This document shows, piece after piece, positions 9,901 through 19,500 of a stretch of DNA of 64,000 bases (position 1 is the stretch's first letter; each line of letters begins with the position of its first letter). The DNA is from Chryseobacterium soldanellicola. Lineage in GTDB: Bacteria; Bacteroidota; Bacteroidia; Flavobacteriales; Weeksellaceae. Below the pieces are notes generated by a model. It was not told the origin of the DNA. It did no database searches and saw only the letters and a list, made by a program, of their open reading frames with translations. The position numbers and the translations under genes are program-made. Where the stretch lies: contig NZ_FNKL01000003.1 of assembly GCF_900100115.1 (NCBI RefSeq), positions 953,608 through 1,017,607 on the forward strand, given 5' to 3'.

Positions 9901-10306
9901 CCAATATTCTTTAAACGGGATTGATTATCAGACTTCGAATGTTTTTACGGGTTTAACAAGAGGAATTCACAATGTGTATGTGTTGGGAGCAGACGGTTGC
10001 CAGCCGGTCATCAAAGAATTTTTAGTATTAAATCTTGTTAATGCCATCACCCCGAACGGAGACGGAATTAATGATATTTTAAATTATTCTGATTTAAGAA
10101 TAAAACAAGATGTTTCTATTGAAATTGTTGACCGGTACGGAGCACCTGTTTACAAATCTGCAGATAAAATTTATACATGGGACGGGAAGGTGATGGGAAG
10201 GCCTTTATCAACCGGAACTTATTGGTATATACTTAAATGGATCGAGCCTGATACCAAATTACCAGTTTCGTATTCGGGATGGATTTTAATTAAGAATCGT
10301 GACTAA
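6962..10306 (+). CDS. T9SS type B sorting-domain protein with IgGFc-binding-like N-terminus (array member 1)
   Basis: 1114 residues. Signal peptide 1-18 (MKKILLAVCTFLCLFANA). Residues about 20-470 resemble the IgGFc-binding-protein N-terminal domain: TDHWFAP, TEDNTTVVFSGY, LNKGQSYIM, VGAKIVATKPISVTNGN, VLMDQAVPVDRLGKDF, YVYQLLAG and IPPLSCFMP. An Ig-like segment follows (YDAYQWYLNGNPIPGATSY), then several Ig/cadherin-like modules. The last ~88 residues (ITPNGDGINDILNY...IVDRYG...GTYWY) are the T9SS type B (gliding-associated) C-terminal domain, so it is exported by T9SS to the surface. The start was set to ATG 6962. The middle modules resemble array member 4. Likely an adhesin or surface scaffold; ligand unknown. 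Confidence 0.88.
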   Translation: MKKILLAVCTFLCLFANAQLDTDHWFAPMSAKAGVVNLEGYLYLSTNETTPFPVQIFNNNTLYTTVQVSKGNPLQVPIPNGFLITPDQNQLFTPNSMGLYVKGSKKFFANYRFSLQNHAEIITSKGLAGLGTTFYAGVVPNTGSNYFIGSMIGVTATEDNTTVVFSGYNPNVIFSDGSSTPTKTVTLNKGQSYIMDVVSSDAFQNLDGLVGAKIVATKPISVTNGNFNGVYTNMNFTNNDVLMDQAVPVDRLGKDFVVVKGNGTVASQMETALVIATENNTQLTINGNITPVILNAGQYYMVPSTSYINHGNNNYNMSISATKNIYVYQLLAGVSTGNEYPTGGMNFIPPLSCFMPNKIDEIGFINKIGSQTFGTRLNIITQTGATVTLNGNSIAAANGPYPVTGNPNWVTYSIPSVTGTITVNSTKSVTAGIAAGSGAVGYGGYFAGFSSVPAITKTGDCYAGILLQVDNTYDAYQWYLNGNPIPGATSYSINPELYGAGAYTCLITKNNCESRLTAAYNYTLCPPISTTTYNIGSCNTKVITPAFTASTQTITPSQTSIISAPTSGTATVNPATGQIIYTPNPGLTNDTTDTFIYYIQGNGNPFDFEYFKIIINIDVLQVNNASLTSCAGANGNGTFDLTSTNLSPDPGTTVTYFTNANLTGQITAPATYSGPAGTIYANVTSQYGCPKPAQINLTTTPAPNINTTNYNATLCDDNFDGTVNVSFSTISPQIVTNAANFNVRYYLNQTDANAGNSNTLPANWTYTANTTVYIRVDALTGNCPAAFGQINFKIGNRITLLSGTVTTDICDNDINGSENVNLNDYKNLFTTDPSVILSFYTSLANAQAGTNAISPNQLINANGTFYVRFTSNTECPNTGVLNINLKTPKKSDKLHDQVVCSDEKVTLDAGAGFTSYLWNTGATTQTILAGAGNYYVDLGFNGCIYRQNVTVTTAQAPTINKIEVTGFNATVFVSGGTPPYQYSLNGIDYQTSNVFTGLTRGIHNVYVLGADGCQPVIKEFLVLNLVNAITPNGDGINDILNYSDLRIKQDVSIEIVDRYGAPVYKSADKIYTWDGKVMGRPLSTGTYWYILKWIEPDTKLPVSYSGWILIKNRD

Positions 10307-10354
10307 ATTTTAAACTTTCTTTATAATTTATTAACAATATCTCAAATATTATTT

Positions 10355-10362
10355 TAAATTTG
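10355..10362 (+). promoter_or_regulatory. -7 element for array member 2
   Basis: TAAATTTG, 23 bp before ATG 10386. No clear terminator separates it from member 1. Confidence 0.55.
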
Positions 10363-10385
10363 TAGAAATCCTAATTCCATAACAT

Positions 10386-13300
10386 ATGAAAAGATTTCTA
10401 CTCAGCTTTGTATTAGTTCTCTTATCGATCAATACACTCTTTGCTCAGAGAGACACAGACCATTGGATTGCACCTTATTATGACAGTTCTTTTACTACAT
10501 ATGCGCATGCATTGTATTTTTCAACGGATTCCACGACACCGTTTGAAGTAAAAATCTATAATAATAATGCAGTTATCGGTACTGTTACCATCAGTAAAGG
10601 AAGCTCCCAAACATTTACTGTACCGACAGCGCTTATTCGTGCAAACATTGTCGCAGATGCAGCTGCAATCAAGAATCTGGGACTTTATACAAAAGGAGAT
10701 AAACCGTATTATGTATCATTAAGGGTATATAGCTCGGCTCACGGAGAAATTATTACTTCAAAAGGTAAAGCTGGTATCGGAACACAGTTCTTTTCTGCCG
10801 CTACACCTATGACGGTAAGCTCAAGCTCCAATAATTTTACAACAGGTATTTTAGCAACAGAAGACAATACTGTTGTAACGATCTCAGGTTATAATCCTGC
10901 GGTTTCATTTATCAATCACCCCACTCCGCCTGCCTCTATCAGCATAACGCTGAATAAAGGGCAGTCATACATTCTGGCAGGAGAAGGTAACATTACCGCT
11001 AACCAGACAGGCTTTATCGGAGCTAAAATTGTCTCTGATAAACCGATTTCTGTGACGAATGGTAACTCCAACGGGTTTTATGCAACAACAGGATCAGCGG
11101 ACGGATCAGACCTTATTATGGACCAGTCTGTACCGGTAGACCGTCTTGGAAAAGAATTTGCCATGGTAAAAAGTATTTCCACGAGTTCTGATAATATGGA
11201 AGGGGGAATCATCATCGCATCTGAAAACAATACAGAAATCTACATTAATAACTCAACGACACCTGTTGCAACCATTAATGAAGGTCAGTTTTACAGAATT
11301 TTAGCAAATGCTTATGTTGAACAGGGAACTCCGGGTAGCGGGCACTTTAACATTTATGTAAGAACAACTAAAAATGTTTATTTATATCAGCTTGTCGGTG
11401 CCGGATCAGCAAATAACACCGGTGGATACAATTATATCCCGCCATTGAACTGTTTCTTACCTAGAAAAATTGATGAGATCGGCAAGATCAATCAAATGCC
11501 AACATATACAGGAGCTATCAACCTGAAGCTTAATATCCTTACAGAAGCTGGCGCTGCCGTAACTGTAAACGGAGTTGCTCCCACTGCCGCACAAGGGCCT
11601 TATCCTCTTACAGGTAATACCCAATGGGTAACATACGCTCTTACAGGAGTAACCGGAGATCTCACCATTACTTCGACCAAAGCAGTAACAGCAGGTGTAA
11701 ACGGAGGATATAGCACAGCGGGCTATGGCGGTTATTTTGCAGGATTCTCCTCAGTTCCTGTAATTGCAAAAAAAACCGGAGAATGCGTTCCGGGAATCGT
11801 ACTTGAAGTAGACGACAGTTTTGAAACTTATCAATGGTCTCTGAATGGTGTTATCATTCCTGGAGCTACAGCAAATACATATACACCAACACAGGCAGGA
11901 AATTATACGGTAAAAGTTACAATGGGAACGTGCCCGCCTGCAATTACCCCTATCTACAAAGTATTTACCTGTATAAAACAAACCACTACAGCATTAAATG
12001 CATGTGCTACGAAAGTAATCGTACCTGCATTCACATCATCTACACAAACTCCTGTCGCGAGCACCGTAACAATTATCACGGCTCCAAGCCACGGAACAGC
12101 AACGGTAAACCCTACAACAGGACAAATTACTTATATTCCAACACCTGGATATTTAGGACCGGACACAATTGTTTATCAGTTCTGCGGAAACGCCGCTGAA
12201 TTTATCGACTGTGAGCAGGTAACTTTAAATTTAACGGTAGTTCCATTTACTCTGACAGACAGAACGATTTATGCCTGCCAGTACAACGGAAAAGGATTTT
12301 TTGATCTTACAACCGCTAATGTTACAAATTATAACCCTACAACAAAGAAATTCTATCCTACTTTAGCAGATCTTAATGCCGGAACGAATGAAATCTTTAA
12401 TCCGACCAATTATTTATCCGCTGCAGGATTTGTCTATGTAAAAGTAACAACTTCTGAAGGCTGTACGGGGAATGCTAAAATTACTTTAGATTTCTATCCT
12501 ACTCCGATTGTAAATGAAGCGACTCTTAGTGAGTGTTTCCTTGAAGACAATGAAACTAAAGCTGAATTTGATTTAACGATTGCAAACGTAACTTCTCAAA
12601 CTCCGGTTACGAAGAAATATTTCCCTACTTTCACGGACGCAAGTAACGGAACAAACGAAATCATAACACCTCTTACCAACTATATTTCCGGAAACGGAGC
12701 TGTTTATGTAAGAGTATTCAATTCTAATGGCTGTTATGCGATTGCTAAGATCAATTTAGTGGTAATTCCGCCTAAAAGATCACCATTATTGGTTGACAAA
12801 TATATCTGTATCGATTCAAGAACAAATCTTGATGCAGGACCTGGTTACCAGTCTTATAAATGGAGCACAGGAGCAACGACTCAGTCTATCCAGGGAGTTC
12901 CTGTTGGAGATTATTGGGTAATTCTTGAAGACAACAGCTGCTTTGTTAAACAGTTTGTAAGCGTTAAAAAAGCTATGGACCCTGTAATTACTGAAATTCA
13001 AATTTCAAATAATACAGCAACAGTGATCGTAAACGGAGGAACACCGCCTTACAAATATGCTGTAGACGGTACTGTAAACTGGCAGGATTCAAATGTATTC
13101 ACAGGGCTTTCAAGAGGCCAGCATACATTTTATGTAAAAGATTCTTATAATTGTACACCGATTGATGTAGAAGTAACTGTTCCTAATCTGATTAATGCAA
13201 TCACGCCAAATGGTGACAACAAAAATGATTACATCGATTACAGCGAATTATCTTACAAAGACAATCTTATATTTGTAATCTACGACAGATACGGTAACAA

Positions 13301-13466
13301 AATATTTACCGGAGATAAATTCAACAACTACAGATGGGACGGAAAACATTATGACAAAAAAATAGTAACCGGAACCTACTGGTATCATATTAATTGGAAC
13401 GAACCAAACAAAGAAAAAACTCCAATTAAATATACAGGATGGATTTTAGTGAAAAACATAGACTAA
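10386..13466 (+). CDS. T9SS type B sorting-domain protein with IgGFc-binding-like N-terminus (array member 2)
   Basis: 1026 residues with a signal peptide ending LFAQ at about 21 and then RDTDHWIAPYYDSS. The IgGFc-binding-like region has ILATEDNTVVTISGY, LNKGQSYILAGEGN, GFIGAKIVSDKPISVTNGN, LIMDQSVPVDRLGKEFAMVK and YIPPLNCFLPRKIDEIG. It continues with the Ig-like segment FETYQWSLNGVIIPGAT and repeat modules of the pattern FDLT.ANVT....TKK(Y/F)(F/Y)PT...A.NGTNEI, present twice here. The C-terminus (ITPNGDNKNDYIDYSEL...YDRYG...GTYWYH) is the T9SS type B signal. It is closest to member 3, with long near-identical stretches, indicating a recent duplication. Exported; probable adhesin. Confidence 0.88.
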   Translation: MKRFLLSFVLVLLSINTLFAQRDTDHWIAPYYDSSFTTYAHALYFSTDSTTPFEVKIYNNNAVIGTVTISKGSSQTFTVPTALIRANIVADAAAIKNLGLYTKGDKPYYVSLRVYSSAHGEIITSKGKAGIGTQFFSAATPMTVSSSSNNFTTGILATEDNTVVTISGYNPAVSFINHPTPPASISITLNKGQSYILAGEGNITANQTGFIGAKIVSDKPISVTNGNSNGFYATTGSADGSDLIMDQSVPVDRLGKEFAMVKSISTSSDNMEGGIIIASENNTEIYINNSTTPVATINEGQFYRILANAYVEQGTPGSGHFNIYVRTTKNVYLYQLVGAGSANNTGGYNYIPPLNCFLPRKIDEIGKINQMPTYTGAINLKLNILTEAGAAVTVNGVAPTAAQGPYPLTGNTQWVTYALTGVTGDLTITSTKAVTAGVNGGYSTAGYGGYFAGFSSVPVIAKKTGECVPGIVLEVDDSFETYQWSLNGVIIPGATANTYTPTQAGNYTVKVTMGTCPPAITPIYKVFTCIKQTTTALNACATKVIVPAFTSSTQTPVASTVTIITAPSHGTATVNPTTGQITYIPTPGYLGPDTIVYQFCGNAAEFIDCEQVTLNLTVVPFTLTDRTIYACQYNGKGFFDLTTANVTNYNPTTKKFYPTLADLNAGTNEIFNPTNYLSAAGFVYVKVTTSEGCTGNAKITLDFYPTPIVNEATLSECFLEDNETKAEFDLTIANVTSQTPVTKKYFPTFTDASNGTNEIITPLTNYISGNGAVYVRVFNSNGCYAIAKINLVVIPPKRSPLLVDKYICIDSRTNLDAGPGYQSYKWSTGATTQSIQGVPVGDYWVILEDNSCFVKQFVSVKKAMDPVITEIQISNNTATVIVNGGTPPYKYAVDGTVNWQDSNVFTGLSRGQHTFYVKDSYNCTPIDVEVTVPNLINAITPNGDNKNDYIDYSELSYKDNLIFVIYDRYGNKIFTGDKFNNYRWDGKHYDKKIVTGTYWYHINWNEPNKEKTPIKYTGWILVKNID

Positions 13467-13486
13467 CATTCTTTAGATAAAATTTT

Positions 13487-13519
13487 AAACCACGATTATA
13501 AAATCGTGGTTTTTTTGCT
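13487..13519 (+). terminator. Terminator after array member 2 (CCACGAT stem)
   Basis: Stem AAACCACGATT / AATCGTGGTTT (13487-13497 and 13502-13512), 4-nt loop, T7 run. The same stem core recurs after member 3. Confidence 0.92.
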
Positions 13520-13571
13520 ATATAAACAAGGCTATTTTAGGAATTACTTTCTCAAATATAAAATATTCTCT

Positions 13572-13579
13572 TATTTTTG
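13572..13579 (+). promoter_or_regulatory. -7 element for array member 3
   Basis: TATTTTTG, 22 bp before ATG 13602, just after the terminator of member 2. Confidence 0.55.
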
Positions 13580-13601
13580 TAATAATCCTAATTCCTATTC
13601 T

Positions 13602-16424
13602 ATGAAAAAAATTCTATTATCTTTCGTATTGATGCTTTTTGCAGTCAATACACTTTTGGCACAACGGGATACAGATCACTGGTTTGCGCCGTATTTTGAC
13701 AGCTCATCAACTTCTGCTACCAATTATGCACACGCTTTATATTTTTCCACAGATGCAATTACACCGTTTGAGGTAAAAATTTATAGCAATAATGTTGTGA
13801 TCGGAACCGTAACAATCAGCAAAACCAATCCACAGGTTTTCACTTTGGGGGCTCAGTATATTAGAACCTCGGCAGCTTCAAGCGCGGCCGTTGCTACTAA
13901 TTTAGGAGTTTATACAAAAGGGGAAAGACCTTATTTTGCATCTCTTAGAATGTACAATATTTCTCACGGTGAGATCGTAACATCCAAAGGAAAGGCCGGA
14001 ATCGGTATGCATTTTTATGCTGCGGCAACCCCTATGACGGTAAGCTCAAGTTCCAACAACTTTACTACCGGGATCATGGCAACTGAAGACAACACGCATG
14101 TTACCGTTTCAGGGTATGATCCGAATATTTCGTTTATTAACAACACCACTCCGCCGTTGACAATGACTGTTACCTTAAATAAAGGACAGTCTTACATTCT
14201 TGCGGGCCTTGGAAACATTGTTGCCAACCAGACAGGTTTTATCGGAGCTAAAATTGATGCAGACAAGCCCATATCCGTTACGAATGGTAATGCCAACGGG
14301 TTTTATGCAACCACAACATCAGCTGACGGGTCTGATCTGATTATGGACCAGTCTGTTCCGTTGGAACGTCTTGGAAATGAATTTGCCATGGTAAAAAGTA
14401 TTTCCACCAGCACCAGCAATATGGAGGGCGGAATTATCATTGCTACAGAAAATAATACTGATATTTATATCAACAATTCTACAACTCCGGTTGCCCAAAT
14501 TGATGAAGGTGAATATTACAGAATCTTAGCAAACGCTTACGCAACACAGGCAGGAGGCCATTCTAATATTTATGTCCGTACAACTAAAAATGTTTATTTA
14601 TATCAATTAGTTGGTTCAGGATCAGCAAATAACACCGGGGGTTACAATTATATTCCGCCATTGAACTGTTTTTTACCCAGAAAAATCGATGAGATCGGAA
14701 GAATCAACGAAATGCCAACCTTTACAGGTGCTGTAGATTTAAAATTAAATATCCTTACAGAAGCAGGTGCCGCAGTAACAATAAACGGCGTAACTCCAAC
14801 TCCCGCGCAAGGCCCTTTTCCGCTTACAGGAAATACACAGTGGGTAACTTACGCCATTCAGGGGATTACAGGAAACGTAACAATTACCTCTACCAAAGCA
14901 GTAACCGCCGGAGTAAATGGCGGTTATAACACAGCAGGTTATGGCGGCTATTTTGCAGGATTCTCTTCAATTCCGGTTATTGCAAAACAAACCGGAGAAT
15001 GTATTCCGGGAATTATTCTGGAGGTGGATGACAGTTTTGAGACTTATCAATGGTATTTAAACGGAAATCCGATTGCAGGAGCTACAACCAATACTTATAC
15101 GCCGACTCAGGCCGGCAATTATACGGTGAGAATTACAGTAGGATCTTGCCCGCCAGCAGTTACCCCTGTTTATAAAGTATTTACATGTCTGCAACAATCT
15201 GTAAAAACGCTGACGGTCTGTGAAGGATATCAGACAATTATTCCGGAATTTACCAATTCAAATCAGGCTTATGTGCCGAGCACAGTGACTATTGTAACAC
15301 CTCCAACAAATGGTACAGCTACAATTGACCCGGTAACAGGTGTTATTAATTATACTCCGAATACGGGATATTTCGGGCCCGATACTTTAGTGTACAAATT
15401 CTGCGGAAATGCTCCCGAATTCATTGATTGTGAGCAGGTAACAGTTAATTTAACCGTTTCATCAAGTCCGGTTGTGAATAAGGCTACTTTAAGATCTTGT
15501 TTTCTTGAAGACAATCCTGTAACTGCCTTATTTAATCTTACCGCTGCAGGAGTAACAGTAGAACCTGGTATTACCAAAAAATATTATCCATCTCCGACAG
15601 ATGCGGTTAACGGAACCAACGAAATTACAAATCCTACCGCATATATTGCACCCAACGGAGTCGTTTACGTTAAAGTATCGAATGCAAACGGATGTTACAG
15701 AGTGGCAGAAGTGACCCTTGTCGTTCTTCCGCCTGTAAAATCTTCTGTGTTAACTGATAAAATCATTTGTATTGAAGATAAAACAACGCTGGATGCAGGG
15801 CCTGGATTTAACGCATACGAATGGAGCACCGGAGCAATAACTCAATCAATTACAAATGTAGGAGTTGGGACTTATTGGGTAAATCTTAAAACCGGGGAAT
15901 GTACAACAAAGCAAACGGTACATGTTTATGCTTCTGAGCAGCCTGTCATCACCAATGTTGATATTACAAACAATACAGTTACCGTAACAGCAGCCGGCGG
16001 AACACCGTCTTATCAATATTCAATGGATAATATTCACTGGCAGGATTCTAATGTCTTTAATGAAGTACCAAGAGGTGACGGAATCGTTTATGTAAAAGAT
16101 GCCTATGACTGTGAGCCTATAAATGTTGAAATCACCATTCCTAATCTGATCAACGTCATCACGCCAAATGGAGATGGAGTAAATGATGTGATCGATTATT
16201 CTGCATTAGCGCATAAGCCTAACCTTGTTTTCAATATTTATGACCGATACGGAAGTAAAATCCATCAGGGAAATAAATTAAACAACTACCAATGGGACGG
16301 CATGATGAATGGGAGAAAAATTTCTACAGGAAGCTATTGGTACGATGTGAGCTGGAACGAGCCAACCAACAAGAAGACCGCCATTAAATTTACAGGCTGG
16401 ATTTTAGTTAAAAACAGAGAATAA
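13602..16424 (+). CDS. T9SS type B sorting-domain protein with IgGFc-binding-like N-terminus (array member 3)
   Basis: 940 residues from ATG 13602 (MKKILLSFVLMLFAVNTLLAQ signal peptide). The in-frame GTG at 13506 lies inside the preceding terminator and is not a credible start. Domain order is as in member 2: RDTDHWFAPYFDSS, IgGFc-like region (IMATEDNTHVTVSGY, LIMDQSVPLERLGNEFAMVK), Ig-like (FETYQWYLNGNPIAGATTN), repeat modules, and a T9SS type B end (ITPNGDGVNDVIDYSAL...YDRYG). Only one FNLT..GVT...TKKYYPSPTDAVNGTNEI module is present where member 2 has two, which accounts for most of the 86-residue length difference. Exported surface protein of unknown ligand. Confidence 0.88.
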   Translation: MKKILLSFVLMLFAVNTLLAQRDTDHWFAPYFDSSSTSATNYAHALYFSTDAITPFEVKIYSNNVVIGTVTISKTNPQVFTLGAQYIRTSAASSAAVATNLGVYTKGERPYFASLRMYNISHGEIVTSKGKAGIGMHFYAAATPMTVSSSSNNFTTGIMATEDNTHVTVSGYDPNISFINNTTPPLTMTVTLNKGQSYILAGLGNIVANQTGFIGAKIDADKPISVTNGNANGFYATTTSADGSDLIMDQSVPLERLGNEFAMVKSISTSTSNMEGGIIIATENNTDIYINNSTTPVAQIDEGEYYRILANAYATQAGGHSNIYVRTTKNVYLYQLVGSGSANNTGGYNYIPPLNCFLPRKIDEIGRINEMPTFTGAVDLKLNILTEAGAAVTINGVTPTPAQGPFPLTGNTQWVTYAIQGITGNVTITSTKAVTAGVNGGYNTAGYGGYFAGFSSIPVIAKQTGECIPGIILEVDDSFETYQWYLNGNPIAGATTNTYTPTQAGNYTVRITVGSCPPAVTPVYKVFTCLQQSVKTLTVCEGYQTIIPEFTNSNQAYVPSTVTIVTPPTNGTATIDPVTGVINYTPNTGYFGPDTLVYKFCGNAPEFIDCEQVTVNLTVSSSPVVNKATLRSCFLEDNPVTALFNLTAAGVTVEPGITKKYYPSPTDAVNGTNEITNPTAYIAPNGVVYVKVSNANGCYRVAEVTLVVLPPVKSSVLTDKIICIEDKTTLDAGPGFNAYEWSTGAITQSITNVGVGTYWVNLKTGECTTKQTVHVYASEQPVITNVDITNNTVTVTAAGGTPSYQYSMDNIHWQDSNVFNEVPRGDGIVYVKDAYDCEPINVEITIPNLINVITPNGDGVNDVIDYSALAHKPNLVFNIYDRYGSKIHQGNKLNNYQWDGMMNGRKISTGSYWYDVSWNEPTNKKTAIKFTGWILVKNRE

Positions 16425-16447
16425 TCTTAATAAAATGGATACACAGA

Positions 16448-16477
16448 AAACCACGATCTCAAAATCGTGGTTTTTTT
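16448..16477 (+). terminator. Terminator after array member 3 (CCACGAT stem)
   Basis: Stem AAACCACGAT / ATCGTGGTTT (16448-16457 and 16464-16473) followed by T7. Its core matches the terminator at 13487, so the terminator was probably duplicated with the gene. Confidence 0.92.
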
Positions 16478-16511
16478 ATTATTTTTTCAAGGCATTACTA
16501 CTTTTTATTAT

Positions 16512-16519
16512 TAAATTTG
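16512..16519 (+). promoter_or_regulatory. -7 element for array member 4
   Basis: TAAATTTG, 19 bp before ATG 16539. Confidence 0.55.
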
Positions 16520-16538
16520 TGATATAAGCTAGTCCTGA

Positions 16539-19500
16539 ATGAAGAAAATTCTATCTTTTCTGTTTATACTTTCAATATTCGCCTCTACTTTTGCTCAATT
16601 GGATAGGGAGCATTGGTTTGCACCTATGGTTGACAGAACCGGAAATCCCAATCCCTACCAGAAGTTATATCTGTCTACCAATAGAACGACCCCTTTTCCG
16701 GTAAGCATCTATAATAATAACGTATTAATCGCTACAGTAAATATAAGTAAAAACAATCCCCAAAAAGTTGATATTTTAAGACAATATATCATCACCACTC
16801 AACAGGCGGATTTATTTACACCTACTTCAAAAGGTTTATATATAAAAGCAGATTTTCCTTTTTATGCCAATTTAAGGTTTTCGGTGTTTAATCATGCTGA
16901 AATTATTACCTCAAAAGGGATACCTTCAACCGGTAAAACCTTTTATGCAGCATCTGCCCCGATCAGTGTTACCAATTCGATTCTGAATTTTATGTTGGGA
17001 ATCCTGGCGACCGAAGATAATACGACAGTTACGATTACAGGATACAAGCCGACCGTTCAGTTTTCCAACGGAACGACGGGCGTTACCAATCCTACCCTTA
17101 CTTTTACTTTAAATAAAGGCCAATCTTATATCATTGACGGGATCGGGAATATTGCTGGAAATTTTGACGGATTTATCGGTGCTAAAATTACAGCCAACAA
17201 GCCTATCAACGTTACCAACGGAAATTTTAACGGCCAGTATGCAGGAAATTTCCCGGGCAGCTCTGATATTTTAATGGATCAGTCTGTTCCGGTTGAAAGA
17301 CTGGGAAGTGAATTTGCTCTTGTAAAAGGAAATGGCCGCATCGGATCCCATATGGAAGGTGCCATCGTCATTGCTACCGAAGACAATACGCAGATTTTTG
17401 TTAACAATGAAATTCCGCCTGTTGCAACAATCAATACCGGGCAGTATTTTGTAGTTCCTGATTCAAAATATGCAATTCAAAGCACAACCCATGCGAATTT
17501 ATATCTGAGAACCTCAAAGAACGCTTACGTTTATCAGATATTGGCCGGAGATTCTAATACAACCAATGAAATTGCGACCGGAGGTTTTAATTTTATTCCG
17601 GCTTTAAACTGTTACTTACCCAAACAGATCAATGAATTAGGGTTTATTAATGAAAATTTTGTTCATTCAAATAATAATCCTACGGGAATTCTTACCATTC
17701 CTACAAAGCTTAATCTTATTACGGAAAGAGGCGCGAATGTTACCGTAAATGGTGTTACTCCGCCTGCAGCAACGGGACCTTTCAGCATGACCGGAACCAA
17801 TAATTGGGTTACTTACGGAATTCCCAATGTAACAGGAACTCTTACTATTGTTTCCGATAAAGCAATTACCGCCGGAATTAATGCAGGAAGTGACGCTGTA
17901 GGATATGGTGGCTTTTTTGCGGGATTCCCGACTCAGCCTGTTATTTTAAAATCGGGAGGAGATTGTGTTCCCGGAATTATATTGACGGTAGACCCTATTA
18001 TTTATGATACCTATCAATGGTACGTCAACGGAAATTTGATTCCGGGAGCTACCGGATCAAGCCACACACCAACTCAACCCGGATATTATACGTGTTCGGT
18101 TACGATGGGAAGCTGTGCGCCTTTGGTTTCAGAACAATATAAAGTTTTAAACTGTACAAGGCTTACCCATGAAATATATGATGTCTGTACAGATAAAATT
18201 ATTACACCGACATTCAGCAGCTCTACACAGACTCCAGTTGTTTCAACTGTAGCCATTGTAACGCCGCCAACGTTGGGAACGGCAACCATTAACCCAACAA
18301 CAGGAGTAATAACATACACCGTAACCAATCCGGGAACCACAGGAACTGACACATTTACGTACACTTTCTGCGGAAATGATCCGGATTTTCCTGATTGTGA
18401 AACAGTAACGGTTACCATTAATATTCAGGCTTTAATTGTTACAAATGTCACTTTAAATGCCTGTAACATAAACGGACAGGGCACTTTTAATTTAACAACG
18501 GCAAACGTTACGAATAACAATCCTGTAACGATTACCTATTATCCTACTTTATTAGATGCCCAAAACGAAAATGCTGCTGCCCTTATTTCTACACCGACAA
18601 CTTATCAGGCTCCGGCAGGAACCATTGTTTATGCTGTCGTAAAAAATAATGTTGGTGGGTGTAAAGCCATTGCGGAAATTACCCTTAATTTATATAATCT
18701 TGCGATCGTCGTTGATAATTACAATGGGGTATTTTGTGATGATAATGTAGACGGAACCGTAAATATCACTTTATCCGATATTACTCAAATTGTTCTCAAT
18801 AACCCGGCTTATTTTGTAAATGTAAGATATTATGCCTCTTTAGCAGACGCTACGGCAGGAAATACCAATACACTTCCGAATAACTGGTCGTATACCGCCG
18901 CAACCACGATTTACATCAGAGTAGATTCTCCGGATGGTTGTCAGCCGGTTATTAAAGCCTTAAACTTCAGTGTCGGCGCAAAAATCCAGCTGATTAAAAC
19001 ATCTGTCATTACAAGTGTGTGTGATGATGATCTGGATGGCATCAAACAGGTCGATCTGGCACAGTTTATCAGTCAGTTTACAATAGATCCGCTTGTAACT
19101 TATACGTTCCACGGAAGTTTGGCTGATGCCCAGAATGATGTTTCACCTTTAAATAATCCTATTAACCTTACAGGAACCCAGACTATTTATATAAGATTTG
19201 AAAAAAATGGAGTTTGTCCTGAAATCGGCTCAATCAATATCACCATTAAAGCTCCGAAAAGCTCAAGTATTCTTGTCGATAAAGAGATTTGTCCGGGAGC
19301 AAAAACAACACTGGATGCTGGACCGAATTTTGAGAGTTATTTATGGAGCACAGGTGCTACAACATCTTCGATTACCAATGTTCCCGCTGGAAATTATTGG
19401 GTAGATCTTACCTATGGAGGCTGTGTGTACAGACAATATGTAAATGTTATTGCCTCTCCGCTTCCATCGATTGTTTCTATAGAAATTAACGGAAGTACAG

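Noticed and set aside
13506..13601. GTG start giving a 972-residue array member 3
   Set aside because: The first codons lie in the terminator of the preceding gene and the extension has no counterpart in the paralogues.
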